From Desulfobacula sp. (GTDB taxonomy: Bacteria; Desulfobacterota; Desulfobacteria; Desulfobacterales; Desulfobacteraceae), in the NCBI GenBank assembly GCA_027858355.1, contig JAQICW010000560.1, positions 1 to 7,247 of the forward strand: a stretch of DNA of 7,247 bases. The letters are read 5' to 3'. A model generated the notes under the pieces. It did not search any database, was not told the DNA's origin, and saw only the letters and a program-made list of their open reading frames with translations. The position numbers and the translations under genes were made by a program. Shown here in pieces: positions 1 to 5,800 of the stretch (positions are counted from its first letter, which is position 1; each line of letters begins with the position of its first letter).

Positions 1-931
1 CAATTTCAACGGGATTCATTCCATCGTCTGGAGCACTAATATCACGTGGAGTTAATTGCAATAATTCCTGCCTTGAATATCTCAACTTTTTACATGCCAT
101 ATCATTAACTTCAATGAAACGGCCCGGTAAACCATCTTCTGTTAATAGATGAACAAATACACTATCGATAATGCTTTCAAACAAGGAACGGAATTTTTTC
201 TCGCTATCACTGAGTTTATGCTGCACCATTTCCTGCTGGGAAAGCGCATGGGAAAGACTGATCGTGCTGTAGCTCAAGGATGAAATCATCCCGGCGAGTT
301 TGGTATAAAATGTCATTGCCGTATCAGCCGTTTCCCGGCTCAGGCGTGGAACGCGATCAAGGGCTGCGAGGTATTGCTTCTCATCAAATCCATATTGGCG
401 GGCCTTGCTGCGGAATAGATCGTAATCGGGCATTTCGCCCTCATAAAAAAACTGTCCCAGGAAAATATTGCCAATATGCCTGCCGCCCACCTCGATGGAC
501 GTCACCATGTCCCAAAGGTTGTTCTTGCATCGGTAGGCCTTAAATTCACCCGCAGGCACGCCATTGGAAAGGATGGTGTCGCTTTCAATACAACTTTTAA
601 GCGTGTCGGGATGACACCGGTGGAACTTTGTGCAGATATCCTGCCAGCCGATGGCAACCAGGACATTGCCGGAAATATCCAACACGGCGCCGCCGATGTT
701 CGTGAGGCTGTAATAATCATCCATCATGGATTGCAGTCCCTCACTGTCGATAATATCACCGAGACTCAGCGTGCCAAAGTCCCCCTTCGGTTCGAGTATG
801 CCTTTAATTTTTTCTCTGATAGGTGTCTTGTTCTCGCGCAATGCATCTTCCGCCTGCTTGTCCACGGATTCCTCTTGTTCTAATTCCTGAATTCTTTTTT
901 CCAACTCTTCATAAGTGGGTTTTTCAATCAT
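1..931 (-). CDS. PocR-PAS sensory protein, N-terminal part (3' end outside window)
   Basis: Reading leftward from the ATG at 931-929, the frame stays open for 310 codons and leaves the window without a stop, so the gene is partial. An AAAGGA ribosome site lies about 7 bases before the ATG. Residues 1-45 are charged and probably coiled coil, starting with the EKPTYEELEKRIQELEQE-type leader common in sensor kinases of sulfate-reducing deltaproteobacteria. Residues about 58-225 match a PocR sensory domain: LTNIGGAVLDISGNVL, then WQDICTKFHRCHPDT, CIESD and YRCKNNLWDM, with C100, H104, H107, C114 and C135 as likely ligand or metal residues. A PAS domain begins near residue 244 (SEKKFRSLFESIIDSVFV). 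Family knowledge suggests more PAS domains and a histidine kinase or diguanylate cyclase output beyond the left edge; the output type and ligand cannot be seen. Probably cytoplasmic, as no signal peptide or membrane segment is visible. Confidence 0.9.
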   Translation of the reverse strand, partial: MIEKPTYEELEKRIQELEQEESVDKQAEDALRENKTPIREKIKGILEPKGDFGTLSLGDIIDSEGLQSMMDDYYSLTNIGGAVLDISGNVLVAIGWQDICTKFHRCHPDTLKSCIESDTILSNGVPAGEFKAYRCKNNLWDMVTSIEVGGRHIGNIFLGQFFYEGEMPDYDLFRSKARQYGFDEKQYLAALDRVPRLSRETADTAMTFYTKLAGMISSLSYSTISLSHALSQQEMVQHKLSDSEKKFRSLFESIIDSVFVHLLTEDGLPGRFIEVNDMACKKLRYSRQELLQLTPRDISAPDDGMNPVEI

Positions 932-1040
932 ATGAAATTCCTTTTACTGTCGAAATGGACTTGAGCTTTGTAGCGGAATGCTTGCTAAACACCCCGCAAA
1001 CCATAAAATTACCCGAATACTTTTGATATTCTGATTAATT

Positions 1041-1090
1041 CAGTAAAAATCACAATAATATATATTGTGGTACAAGACAAATAAATTTTC
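1041..1090. repeat. Dispersed intergenic repeat, copy 1
   Basis: Ungapped comparison with 4321-4370 gives 41 of 50 identical bases by eye, including ten in a row at the right end (ataaattttc) and a shared block around aatatat-ttgtgg. Looser similarity continues for about 30 bases to the right, through tatatgggaaa, with a one-base shift. Both copies lie upstream of a leftward gene, this one about 110 bases before the PocR gene start. It could be a duplicated regulatory region or the end of a degraded mobile element. Confidence 0.6.
1051..1069. promoter_or_regulatory. Operator-like dyad in the PocR-gene upstream region
   Basis: CACAATA (1051-1057) and TATTGTG (1063-1069) form perfect 7-bp arms around a 5-base spacer, about 120 bases upstream of the leftward PocR-PAS gene. 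The size and symmetry suit a dimeric DNA-binding protein. In the second repeat copy (4331-4350) the dyad is degraded to a weaker CCATAA/CTTGTGG-like form. In AT-rich DNA a 7-bp dyad can occur by chance, so this is a candidate site only. Confidence 0.35.
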
Positions 1091-1366
1091 AAAAAATGAT
1101 TCTACTATATGGGAAATGGAACAGTAAAATTTTAAAATTTCCCAGGAAGCTATATTGGAGAATAGCAGGAGTAATTATTTTTTAAAGAAGGTTTCGGAAA
1201 ATATCGAAAACTTAGACTGCTTACACGACATCTATACATATTTATGTTATTTTTAAAATTATAGTAATCAGGGCAAAGCAGCAGAACCACATTGTCCTGC
1301 TGGTCTTCTTTTAGCGATTATTTTAACTATGTTTAGTTACCTAATTTTACATTTTTTCGATTATTT

Positions 1367-1918
1367 TCAATCTTTCAAAAGAGCGGTCATTTCTCTAAAA
1401 TTTGAAAAATTAAGCCGAATGTCACAAGATGATATAACAACACTGTTGTTTGGATTTATCATCCTGGTTGAAACATATACTTTATCATAGCCTTTTGCAT
1501 ATGTGCCGACAACAATAGCAGATGCGTTGTGGTTTTGGCTGATATTCTGTATTTCACGGCTCAATAAAAATTCACCTTTATTCTCCGAATCAACAAATAT
1601 TGAATTTTGGCGCATTTTCATTTCAATGACTTTGTATCCTTTTTGGGCGAACATAGACCCAACCTGTTCGGCCATGATCCGACCAAGGCGGGAGGATTCA
1701 TTTAGATCACTTATATCAACAAATGAAGCTATAATAATAGTATCATTATGGGAAATTGGGCCTTTTAGATTTTTCTCAAGTGTATTTACAATTTTATAAC
1801 TATCATAAATAAGGTTATTACCCCTGGTTTTTTGGGATAGGGGTGTGGAGGTATTATAAGCGCAACCGGTCATAAAAAAAGCGGCGATAATAAATATTAC
1901 AGATAATCGGATAGACAT
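1367..1918 (-). CDS. FlgO-family outer-membrane lipoprotein
   Basis: This 183-residue protein opens with a lipoprotein signal: a hydrophobic segment at residues 5-16 and lipobox MTGC with C19, followed by Ala, which suits outer-membrane sorting. Residues about 36-170 look like a FlgO domain: IIIASFVDISDLNESSRLGR, then IMAEQVGSMFAQKGYKVIEMK, SREIQNISQNHNASAIVVGTY and VYVSTRMINPNNSVVISSCD. In Vibrio, FlgO is an outer-membrane lipoprotein needed for motility, but the domain is also widespread without flagellar genes and none are seen here, so no flagellar role is claimed. The ATG has an AAGGAG ribosome site 7 bases upstream, and that site overlaps the TAA of the preceding gene (TAAGGAG), so the two are almost certainly cotranscribed and probably translationally coupled. 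The lone cysteine besides C19 is C165. Confidence 0.8.
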   Translation of the reverse strand: MSIRLSVIFIIAAFFMTGCAYNTSTPLSQKTRGNNLIYDSYKIVNTLEKNLKGPISHNDTIIIASFVDISDLNESSRLGRIMAEQVGSMFAQKGYKVIEMKMRQNSIFVDSENKGEFLLSREIQNISQNHNASAIVVGTYAKGYDKVYVSTRMINPNNSVVISSCDIRLNFSNFREMTALLKD

Positions 1919-1929
1919 AAAAACTCTCC

Positions 1930-2703
1930 TTATTTATAGCTGACAACTTTAAAAGTTTTTGGTTTTAGCAGAAGAGGTGGTTGTCCTTCAAAATCTGCGA
2001 TTTCGTTATAATGCCAAGTGTCTTTGTCTTGTACATAGTATGTGCCGGATTCCCGAGCAAGGAGAATGCCTTTATTCGAAATTGAGAAAGAGATCATAAG
2101 TTCAGAGTGTCCAAGCCGCTGATCTCGCATTAAGGGGGATGCATGCTTAAGAGCGTCAAGGGCTATGCCAGTGCCTATGCCCGCGACAAAGGCTGAATTG
2201 CTTTCCCACAGCTTATACACTCCAGCCCCGATAGCAGACAGGGCGGTAAAGGTGCCCGGTGTCATATTAGATTTTCTGTCTGCCCTATGGTGAATTTTAT
2301 TCACTGCCCATCTTAATATTACGGCCTCTTCAGGCCCATAGGCGATAGTATACCCAAGTTTTGTTAACTCTGTGACAAGATAACCCCTAAATGCTTTGCC
2401 AAATTCTGATCTATCAATGGTCTGGATATAGAGATATGGGGATGAAGTTAATGACATGTCTCCATCTTGGACAGTGTCTTCATTCATATGACCGATACCC
2501 GGTAACCCTAAGAATATCGAATCAGTCTTTATCGTCTCAACGATTTGTTTTGTAAAGTCTTTAGCCAGCAACTGCCAGTGTTGGGCAGCCTGCATTTTCT
2601 TTTGATGGGAAAATTGTTGATTTAATGGTTGCGGGGATGGTGAACACCCGAATAACCAGGTGGATAGTAAAAATAAAATAAATACTGAAAGATGTTTTTT
2701 CAT
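1930..2703 (-). CDS. Putative lipoprotein of unknown function, paired with FlgO-like gene
   Basis: The 257-residue product starts with Lys-Lys-His, a hydrophobic run (residues 5-18) and lipobox LFGC, C20 being the probable lipidated residue; Ser follows, so outer-membrane sorting is likely. Residues 40-125 (LLAKDFTKQIVETIKTDSIF ... FGKAFRGYLVTELTKLGYTI) read like a CsgG/FlgO-type alpha-beta fold in which a short helix precedes a strand. Residues 150-184 form a glycine- and alanine-rich hydrophobic stretch (ALSAIGAGVY, FVAGIGTGIALDAL) that may insert in a membrane or pack as a glycine zipper. The C-terminal third is beta-rich (ELMISFSISNKGILLARESG). The ATG is preceded by AAAGGAG at a good distance. 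It lies only 11 bases from the next gene and looks like the first gene of a two-gene operon. I do not recognise a named family and assign no function. Confidence 0.75.
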   Translation of the reverse strand: MKKHLSVFILFLLSTWLFGCSPSPQPLNQQFSHQKKMQAAQHWQLLAKDFTKQIVETIKTDSIFLGLPGIGHMNEDTVQDGDMSLTSSPYLYIQTIDRSEFGKAFRGYLVTELTKLGYTIAYGPEEAVILRWAVNKIHHRADRKSNMTPGTFTALSAIGAGVYKLWESNSAFVAGIGTGIALDALKHASPLMRDQRLGHSELMISFSISNKGILLARESGTYYVQDKDTWHYNEIADFEGQPPLLLKPKTFKVVSYK

Positions 2704-2737
2704 GATTCTCCTTTTAAATGCTGAATTGGAGCTTTTT

Positions 2738-2765
2738 TATTCATAGTGATTCACTTGTTTTTCAA
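2738..2765 (-). promoter_or_regulatory. Possible promoter for the two-lipoprotein operon
   Basis: Read leftward, TTGAAA (2765-2760) and TGAATA (2743-2738) are separated by 16 bases, and the start codon at 2703 lies about 35 bases on. The -35 element is good, the -10 element is weak. The 127-base gap to the upstream gene and the absence of a clear terminator leave read-through from that gene equally possible. Confidence 0.25.
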
Positions 2766-2830
2766 TACCACCCACCACAGGCTTTGTCTATAGGTAAAAA
2801 ACCTTAGTTTTTAAAATAACACACACCTAA

Positions 2831-3430
2831 TTAATCCGATATAGAAAAACTCATACCATCACTCCATATTTTACCATAGTTGTTCCAAGATTTAACATAC
2901 CATTCATAATCACCGCCTGTTAATTCAGATTCAAGTGTAACTGAACAATTCCCACCAGAACAAATCTCAGATGCGTCATACCATTGAGCAAATATCTTAT
3001 CGCCGTTAGGAGTTCCTACCCAGAACTTATACCAAGTTGAAGCTGAATCTGCATTCCAGATAAAGGTTGGTGTTGAGTCTTGTACGGTTCCTAAAGGGGA
3101 TGTGTGGGCGACTTTGGAAGGTGGAGTCTCGTCCCTTTGAACAGTAAAGCTCATCCCATCACACCACACACTACCATAATCATTCCAGCTTTTAACCCAC
3201 CATTGATAATCATCACTGGGTAAATCTGATTCAAGTGTAACCGAACAGCTCCCCCCTGAACAAATATTAGACGCATCGTACCATTGGGTGTGAACAGTCT
3301 TTTCAGAACTGTCCCATATGAACAATTTATACCAGGTAGAATAGGGGTCTTCACTCCATGTAAAAGTTGGGGTTGTAACTTCAGTTGTTCCTGATGGGAA
3401 TGTTAGAGTGACTTTAGCCGGGATTATGTT
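2831..3430 (-). repeat. Two tandem 300-bp coding repeats (Ig/FN3-like modules)
   Basis: The segments about 2831-3130 and 3131-3430 repeat with an exact 300-base period, matching residues roughly 210-309 and 310-409 of the secreted protein. Conservation is visible in DNA as well as protein, for example gattcaagtgtaac at both sites. Repeat 1 has Cys300 where repeat 2 has Ser400. The pattern indicates internal duplication and a possible site of copy-number change. Confidence 0.8.
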
Positions 3431-4060
3431 GTCCACAATCCCATCACAGTTATCATCCACATAGTTCTCACTTTCTATTGCCCCTGGATGAATATCTTGA
3501 TTGTTATCATTGCAATCCGTGTTGTTTGTTATATATCCTGTGGGTTGAGAAGAAGCTTGAATTGAGGTGTTTGGATCTCCGTAACCGTCTCCGTCATAGT
3601 CTGAGTAGTACTCTCTCGCCGTCACAAGGGCTGGTACTTGGAAAGGCCCATCGCTCTTGTTTAGATACATAGTAAAAGGTTTTGATAAGTCTAATATTTC
3701 CCCTGCGCTGTTAGACCTGATAAACAGTTCTCCGACAACCGGCACATACAAATCTCCACACGTCGAACCGCCGCTTTCTTTACGTATAGAAGTATTTAAA
3801 TATTGCACGCTGCCCTGGACAATATCTGGGGTTTCGCAAGCATGAGGGATTCCAGAGAGTGGTACATACTCAATATAAATCAGCCCCTCATGTTCCCATA
3901 AAAACATTCTACAGTTTTCAGAATTCCATCCTTCAAAATCTTTCCATACTGCGTCAGGTGGATGAGATGAAGGAAACTCACTGGCCCACGCCGAATCAAA
4001 CGACAAAAGTAAAAAGACAACTCCTATGAAAAGCCTAATGGTTTGTGACATATTCTTCAT
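2831..4060 (-). CDS. Secreted protein with MopE-type metal-binding motif and two Ig/FN3-like repeats
   Basis: The 409-residue product has a Sec signal peptide with probable cleavage after AWA (residue 26). The first ATG (4060) is favoured over Met4 because AGAGG sits 5 bases before it. Residues 30-148 form a unique region with C50, C75 and C101 that I do not recognise. Residues 151-210 match the MopE-type putative metal-binding motif: [36 protein letters not shown], an Asp-rich calcium or metal-binding element of secreted proteins. Residues 214-307 and 314-408 are two beta-sandwich repeats exactly 100 residues apart, each with PTF-W, STWYK, QWYDAS-ICSGG-CSVTLES, W-VKSWN-YG and DGMSF. Such repeats are common in secreted adhesins and hydrolases of deltaproteobacteria and planctomycetes. 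No catalytic domain or C-terminal sorting signal is visible. It is likely secreted or surface-bound and Ca-stabilised; the binding partner is unknown. Confidence 0.85.
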   Translation of the reverse strand: MKNMSQTIRLFIGVVFLLLSFDSAWASEFPSSHPPDAVWKDFEGWNSENCRMFLWEHEGLIYIEYVPLSGIPHACETPDIVQGSVQYLNTSIRKESGGSTCGDLYVPVVGELFIRSNSAGEILDLSKPFTMYLNKSDGPFQVPALVTAREYYSDYDGDGYGDPNTSIQASSQPTGYITNNTDCNDNNQDIHPGAIESENYVDDNCDGIVDNIIPAKVTLTFPSGTTEVTTPTFTWSEDPYSTWYKLFIWDSSEKTVHTQWYDASNICSGGSCSVTLESDLPSDDYQWWVKSWNDYGSVWCDGMSFTVQRDETPPSKVAHTSPLGTVQDSTPTFIWNADSASTWYKFWVGTPNGDKIFAQWYDASEICSGGNCSVTLESELTGGDYEWYVKSWNNYGKIWSDGMSFSISD

Positions 4061-4109
4061 GTTAGCCTCTTTGATTGAAAGTTATATTTTCCCTAATCGC
4101 AACCCGGCT

Positions 4110-4137
4110 ATTATATTGACCCGTGGCTTTCCGTCCA
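4110..4137 (-). promoter_or_regulatory. Probable sigma-70 promoter of the MopE-motif protein gene
   Basis: Read leftward, a perfect TATAAT (4115-4110) follows TGGACG (4137-4132, four of six matches to TTGACA) with a 16-base spacer. A transcript starting near 4103 would have a leader of about 43 bases before the ATG at 4060. No experimental support; the perfect -10 in a properly placed position is the main argument. Confidence 0.4.
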
Positions 4138-4228
4138 TGTCTCTCGAAAGGTTTGACTTTATTGTGGATTGTTAACTCATAGCAATCCCATAGTATTTTA
4201 AAATTAGTTTGTCAAACGGGAAAAATTA

Positions 4229-4393
4229 ATTCAAATATATGGAAAAAAAGCATTATAAGATAATTCAGGATACCTTTACACTAAATTGGAGATAGAGTTG
4301 ACCCTCCTTTAAATTTTTTACACTGAAAATTACCATAATATATCTTGTGGTGCAAAGTAAATAAATTTTCATAAATAAAATTCAAATATATGG
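4229..4393. repeat. Pair of 14-bp direct repeats
   Basis: The sequence attcaaatatatgg occurs at 4229-4242 and again at 4380-4393, 151 bases apart; each is followed by a run of A and then gca. A partial third form (ctatatggga) is at 1105-1114. The second copy lies just right of dispersed-repeat copy 2, so these may belong to the same repeated unit. Confidence 0.5.
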
Positions 4394-4469
4394 GAAAAAG
4401 CAAAATTAAATAAACCAAGATCCCATCTCCATTCATCTAACAAAGCAACAGGAGCAAGCAAGGAGGGTC
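4300..4469. repeat. 10-bp inverted repeat bracketing repeat copy 2
   Basis: gaccctcctt at 4300-4309 and its perfect complement aaggagggtc at 4460-4469 enclose 150 bases that include the dispersed repeat. The right arm also folds alone as AAGGA-GGG-TCCTT (4460-4472). Near both arms are related strings, acactaaattgg (4278-4289) and acactgaattgg (4492-4503), in direct orientation. This could mark ends of a decayed insertion, but no target-site duplication was found. Confidence 0.4.
4321..4370. repeat. Dispersed intergenic repeat, copy 2
   Basis: This is the partner of 1041-1090, in the same orientation, with 41 of 50 identical bases by eye. It begins about 260 bases upstream of the leftward MopE-motif gene and shares the aataaattttc end and the aatatat-ttgtgg core. 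The dyad found in copy 1 is mostly lost here. Confidence 0.6.
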
Positions 4470-4507
4470 CTTTATTGAACTAAATGGATGGACACTGAAT
4501 TGGGCGC

Positions 4508-4619
4508 TTGGACGAATCAGAACAGCCCCCGGCAAAAATAGTTTTGCAGATTTCATCGTCCAAATTCAAATCATCGTTCACGAAGTGCAAACGAAGTCTG
4601 TTTTACTGCTTATTTGAAT
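4508..4619. other. Two abutting 56-base stem-loop modules
   Basis: Module A runs from 4508 to 4563: outer arms ttggacga and tcgtccaa (8 bp, perfect) around an inner hairpin gcaaaa-atag-ttttgc at 4532-4547. Module B runs from 4564 to 4619: outer arms attcaaat and atttgaat (8 bp, perfect) around an inner hairpin at 4574-4594 (TCGTTCAC, loop GAA, GTG, two-base bulge, AACGA). The modules touch with no base between them and have equal length. They could be a structured RNA, a recombination or protein-binding site, or chance. Confidence 0.4.
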
Positions 4620-4911
4620 CAAAATCTTTATTTTAGGCAGTCAGAACAATGGATTCACACTATGTTGCGTCAGAAATGACCACGATAGAACTGGCTAAAA
4701 AGGGGCGGAAAGTGGCATAAAAAAATTGTACTTACACTGCTTATCCAACTCGAGCCAGTCCTCTGTTATTAGATTTTTTGGCCAAAATTCAATTTCATTC
4801 ATTGATCATTTTTTAAAGAGTTAAATTTTTTGGAAAAATATCATATCAATATTTTGAATTCCATTTGATCTTCCATTTGTGACCTATTTTTGTTTCAAAT
4901 TTAACTATAAC

Positions 4912-4943
4912 CCTGTCTGTATCTAATTTTTTTGATAGACAGG
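4912..4943. promoter_or_regulatory. Inverted repeat upstream of the MCE-like gene
   Basis: cctgtct (4912-4918) and agacagg (4937-4943) are perfect 7-bp complements with an 18-base AT-rich spacer; tatc and gata just inside can extend pairing with a bulge. It lies about 95 bases before the start codon at 5037. The T run is in the loop, not after the stem, so it does not look like a terminator. An operator or leader-RNA stem is possible. Confidence 0.35.
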
Positions 4944-5036
4944 TGGATTCAAGCCTTTACAAAAAGAATTCCATTGATTAATTAATAAACAGACCATTGT
5001 TTTGTTTTTCATTATTATTTATTCTGGAGAAAACTT

Positions 5037-5792
5037 ATGAAAAATTTTTTAGTACTTTGCCTGCTGGCACTCTGTTTTTTGTTGACCTGCGCCATGTTTT
5101 CAGGACGTAGTTTTTATTATGTTGTGTTTGAAAACGATCCGGCCATATCGGACACATCGGTCTATTTCCAAGATAATAAAATAGGGCAGATTATAGATCA
5201 GACAAAAAATGAGGACAAACAGCATATTCTTTCTATCGGTATTGATAAGAAGCATAATGGCATTATGAAAACCAACAGCATATTTTTTATAAAAAATGGT
5301 GCCTTGGTACATGGAGCATACAAAAATACAGGGATGGCACTGTCAGAAAAAGCGTATATTTTAGGTCTGCCTTCAAAAAACAGCATGGACTGGCTGAAAA
5401 GATCAACTCAGGTGAATGACCGCATCAATTATTATTATGTTGTTTTTGAAAAAGCCTCTGAGCTAATAAAAGAGGGTATCTATTCTCAGGGAATAAAAAT
5501 TGGAAAAGTTCATGAAAAGGACCTGGGCTTAGACAATAGTCTGATTTATACGATCAGCATTGACAAAGATTATTTTCAACTCATGAATTCCGGGACCATA
5601 TTTTATATAGAGGATGGAACACTCAAATATGATATCTATGAAAAATCAACTCAGAGAATAAATGAAAAGGCACATGTCTTGGGGTTTCCGTCAAAAAATC
5701 AACTGATCTGGTTTAAAACGAAAAATAAATTCAACAAATTTTCTGATATTTCCAAAGAAACAATAACAGGGTTGCTCAAAAATTTTGAATAG
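5037..5792 (+). CDS. Membrane-anchored protein with two MCE/PqiB-like repeats
   Basis: The 251-residue product starts with one hydrophobic segment (residues 4-20) that likely anchors it in the inner membrane with the rest in the periplasm. C18 sits in LLTC, not a proper lipobox. Two repeats, about 26-121 and 132-227, are offset by 106 residues: YYVVFE (27, 133), an Ile-Gly-(Gln/Lys) turn (FQDNKIGQI, SQGIKIGKV), SIGID/TISID, S-IFFI-NG / GTIFYIEDG, and LGLPSKN/LGFPSKN (109, 215). This order resembles MCE domains of MlaD and PqiB, which form lipid-conducting assemblies between membranes; the match is by pattern only and divergent. Typical MCE proteins are larger or oligomerise through a C-terminal helix; here only a short tail (228-251) follows. 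No permease or ATPase partner is in the window. Ribosome site CTGGAG lies 9 bases before the ATG. Confidence 0.65.
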   Translation: MKNFLVLCLLALCFLLTCAMFSGRSFYYVVFENDPAISDTSVYFQDNKIGQIIDQTKNEDKQHILSIGIDKKHNGIMKTNSIFFIKNGALVHGAYKNTGMALSEKAYILGLPSKNSMDWLKRSTQVNDRINYYYVVFEKASELIKEGIYSQGIKIGKVHEKDLGLDNSLIYTISIDKDYFQLMNSGTIFYIEDGTLKYDIYEKSTQRINEKAHVLGFPSKNQLIWFKTKNKFNKFSDISKETITGLLKNFE

Positions 5793-5800
5793 ACCATAGG

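Larger units (their letters stand above)
932..1366. other. Non-coding gap between the PocR gene and the FlgO-like gene
   Basis: These 435 AT-rich bases hold no credible gene; open frames here lack ribosome sites and protein-like sequence. They contain the leader of the PocR gene, a repeat at 1041-1090 with a dyad at 1051-1069, and a weak hairpin CAGCAG/CTGCTG (1279-1284 with 1297-1302, 12-base loop) some 65-90 bases past the stop of the leftward FlgO-like gene. That hairpin lacks a clear T run on either strand, so it is not called as a terminator. Confidence 0.6.
4061..5036. other. Long divergent intergenic region with repeats and stem-loops
   Basis: These 976 bases separate the leftward secreted-protein gene from the rightward MCE-like gene. 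No full gene is present. The part up to about 4430 is very AT-rich and carries the leftward promoter, two direct repeats and dispersed-repeat copy 2. The part about 4432-4720 is richer in GC and contains hairpins and short open frames, for example a 23-codon frame at 4649-4720 (MDSHYVASEMTTIELAKKGR...) and a stop-free stretch at about 4441-4620 with no ATG. It may be a degraded mobile element. From 4721 to 5036 it is AT-rich again and should hold the promoter of the rightward gene, though no strong -35/-10 pair stands out. Confidence 0.55.

Noticed and set aside
502..720. 72-codon leftward open frame
   Set aside because: It is a different frame inside the PocR domain coding region and has no protein family character.
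476..883. 135-codon rightward open frame, and others at 280-543 and 823-1026
   Set aside because: They lie antisense to the PocR-PAS gene, whose leftward frame is open throughout with recognisable domains; the rightward translations are not family-like and lack ribosome sites.
1279..1302. CAGCAG/CTGCTG hairpin as terminator of the lipoprotein operon
   Set aside because: Only 6 bp with a 12-base loop and no adjacent T run on the leftward strand.
1503..1799. 98-codon rightward open frame
   Set aside because: Antisense shadow of the FlgO-like lipoprotein gene.
2788..2812. Hairpin CTATAGGT-loop-ACCTTAG followed by T run
   Set aside because: The T run follows on the rightward strand, where there is no gene ending; on the leftward strand the T run is in the loop, so it does not suit the upstream leftward gene.
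3151..3354. 67-codon leftward frame, plus rightward frames at 3478-3672 and 3657-3845
   Set aside because: They overlap the secreted MopE-motif gene in other frames or on the other strand and show no independent signals.
4435..4504. Integron attC-like site starting with ATCTAAC
   Set aside because: The left core fits RYYYAAC, but the only right partner at the proper distance is ATTGGGC, not GTTRRRY, and the inside is not palindromic.
4954..4985. Promoter TTTACA-17-TAATTA before the MCE-like gene
   Set aside because: The -10 element matches poorly and such strings are frequent in this AT-rich gap.
5037..5096. Lipoprotein signal in the MCE-like protein (LLTC, C18)
   Set aside because: Threonine at the position before cysteine does not fit the lipobox, so an uncleaved membrane anchor was preferred.
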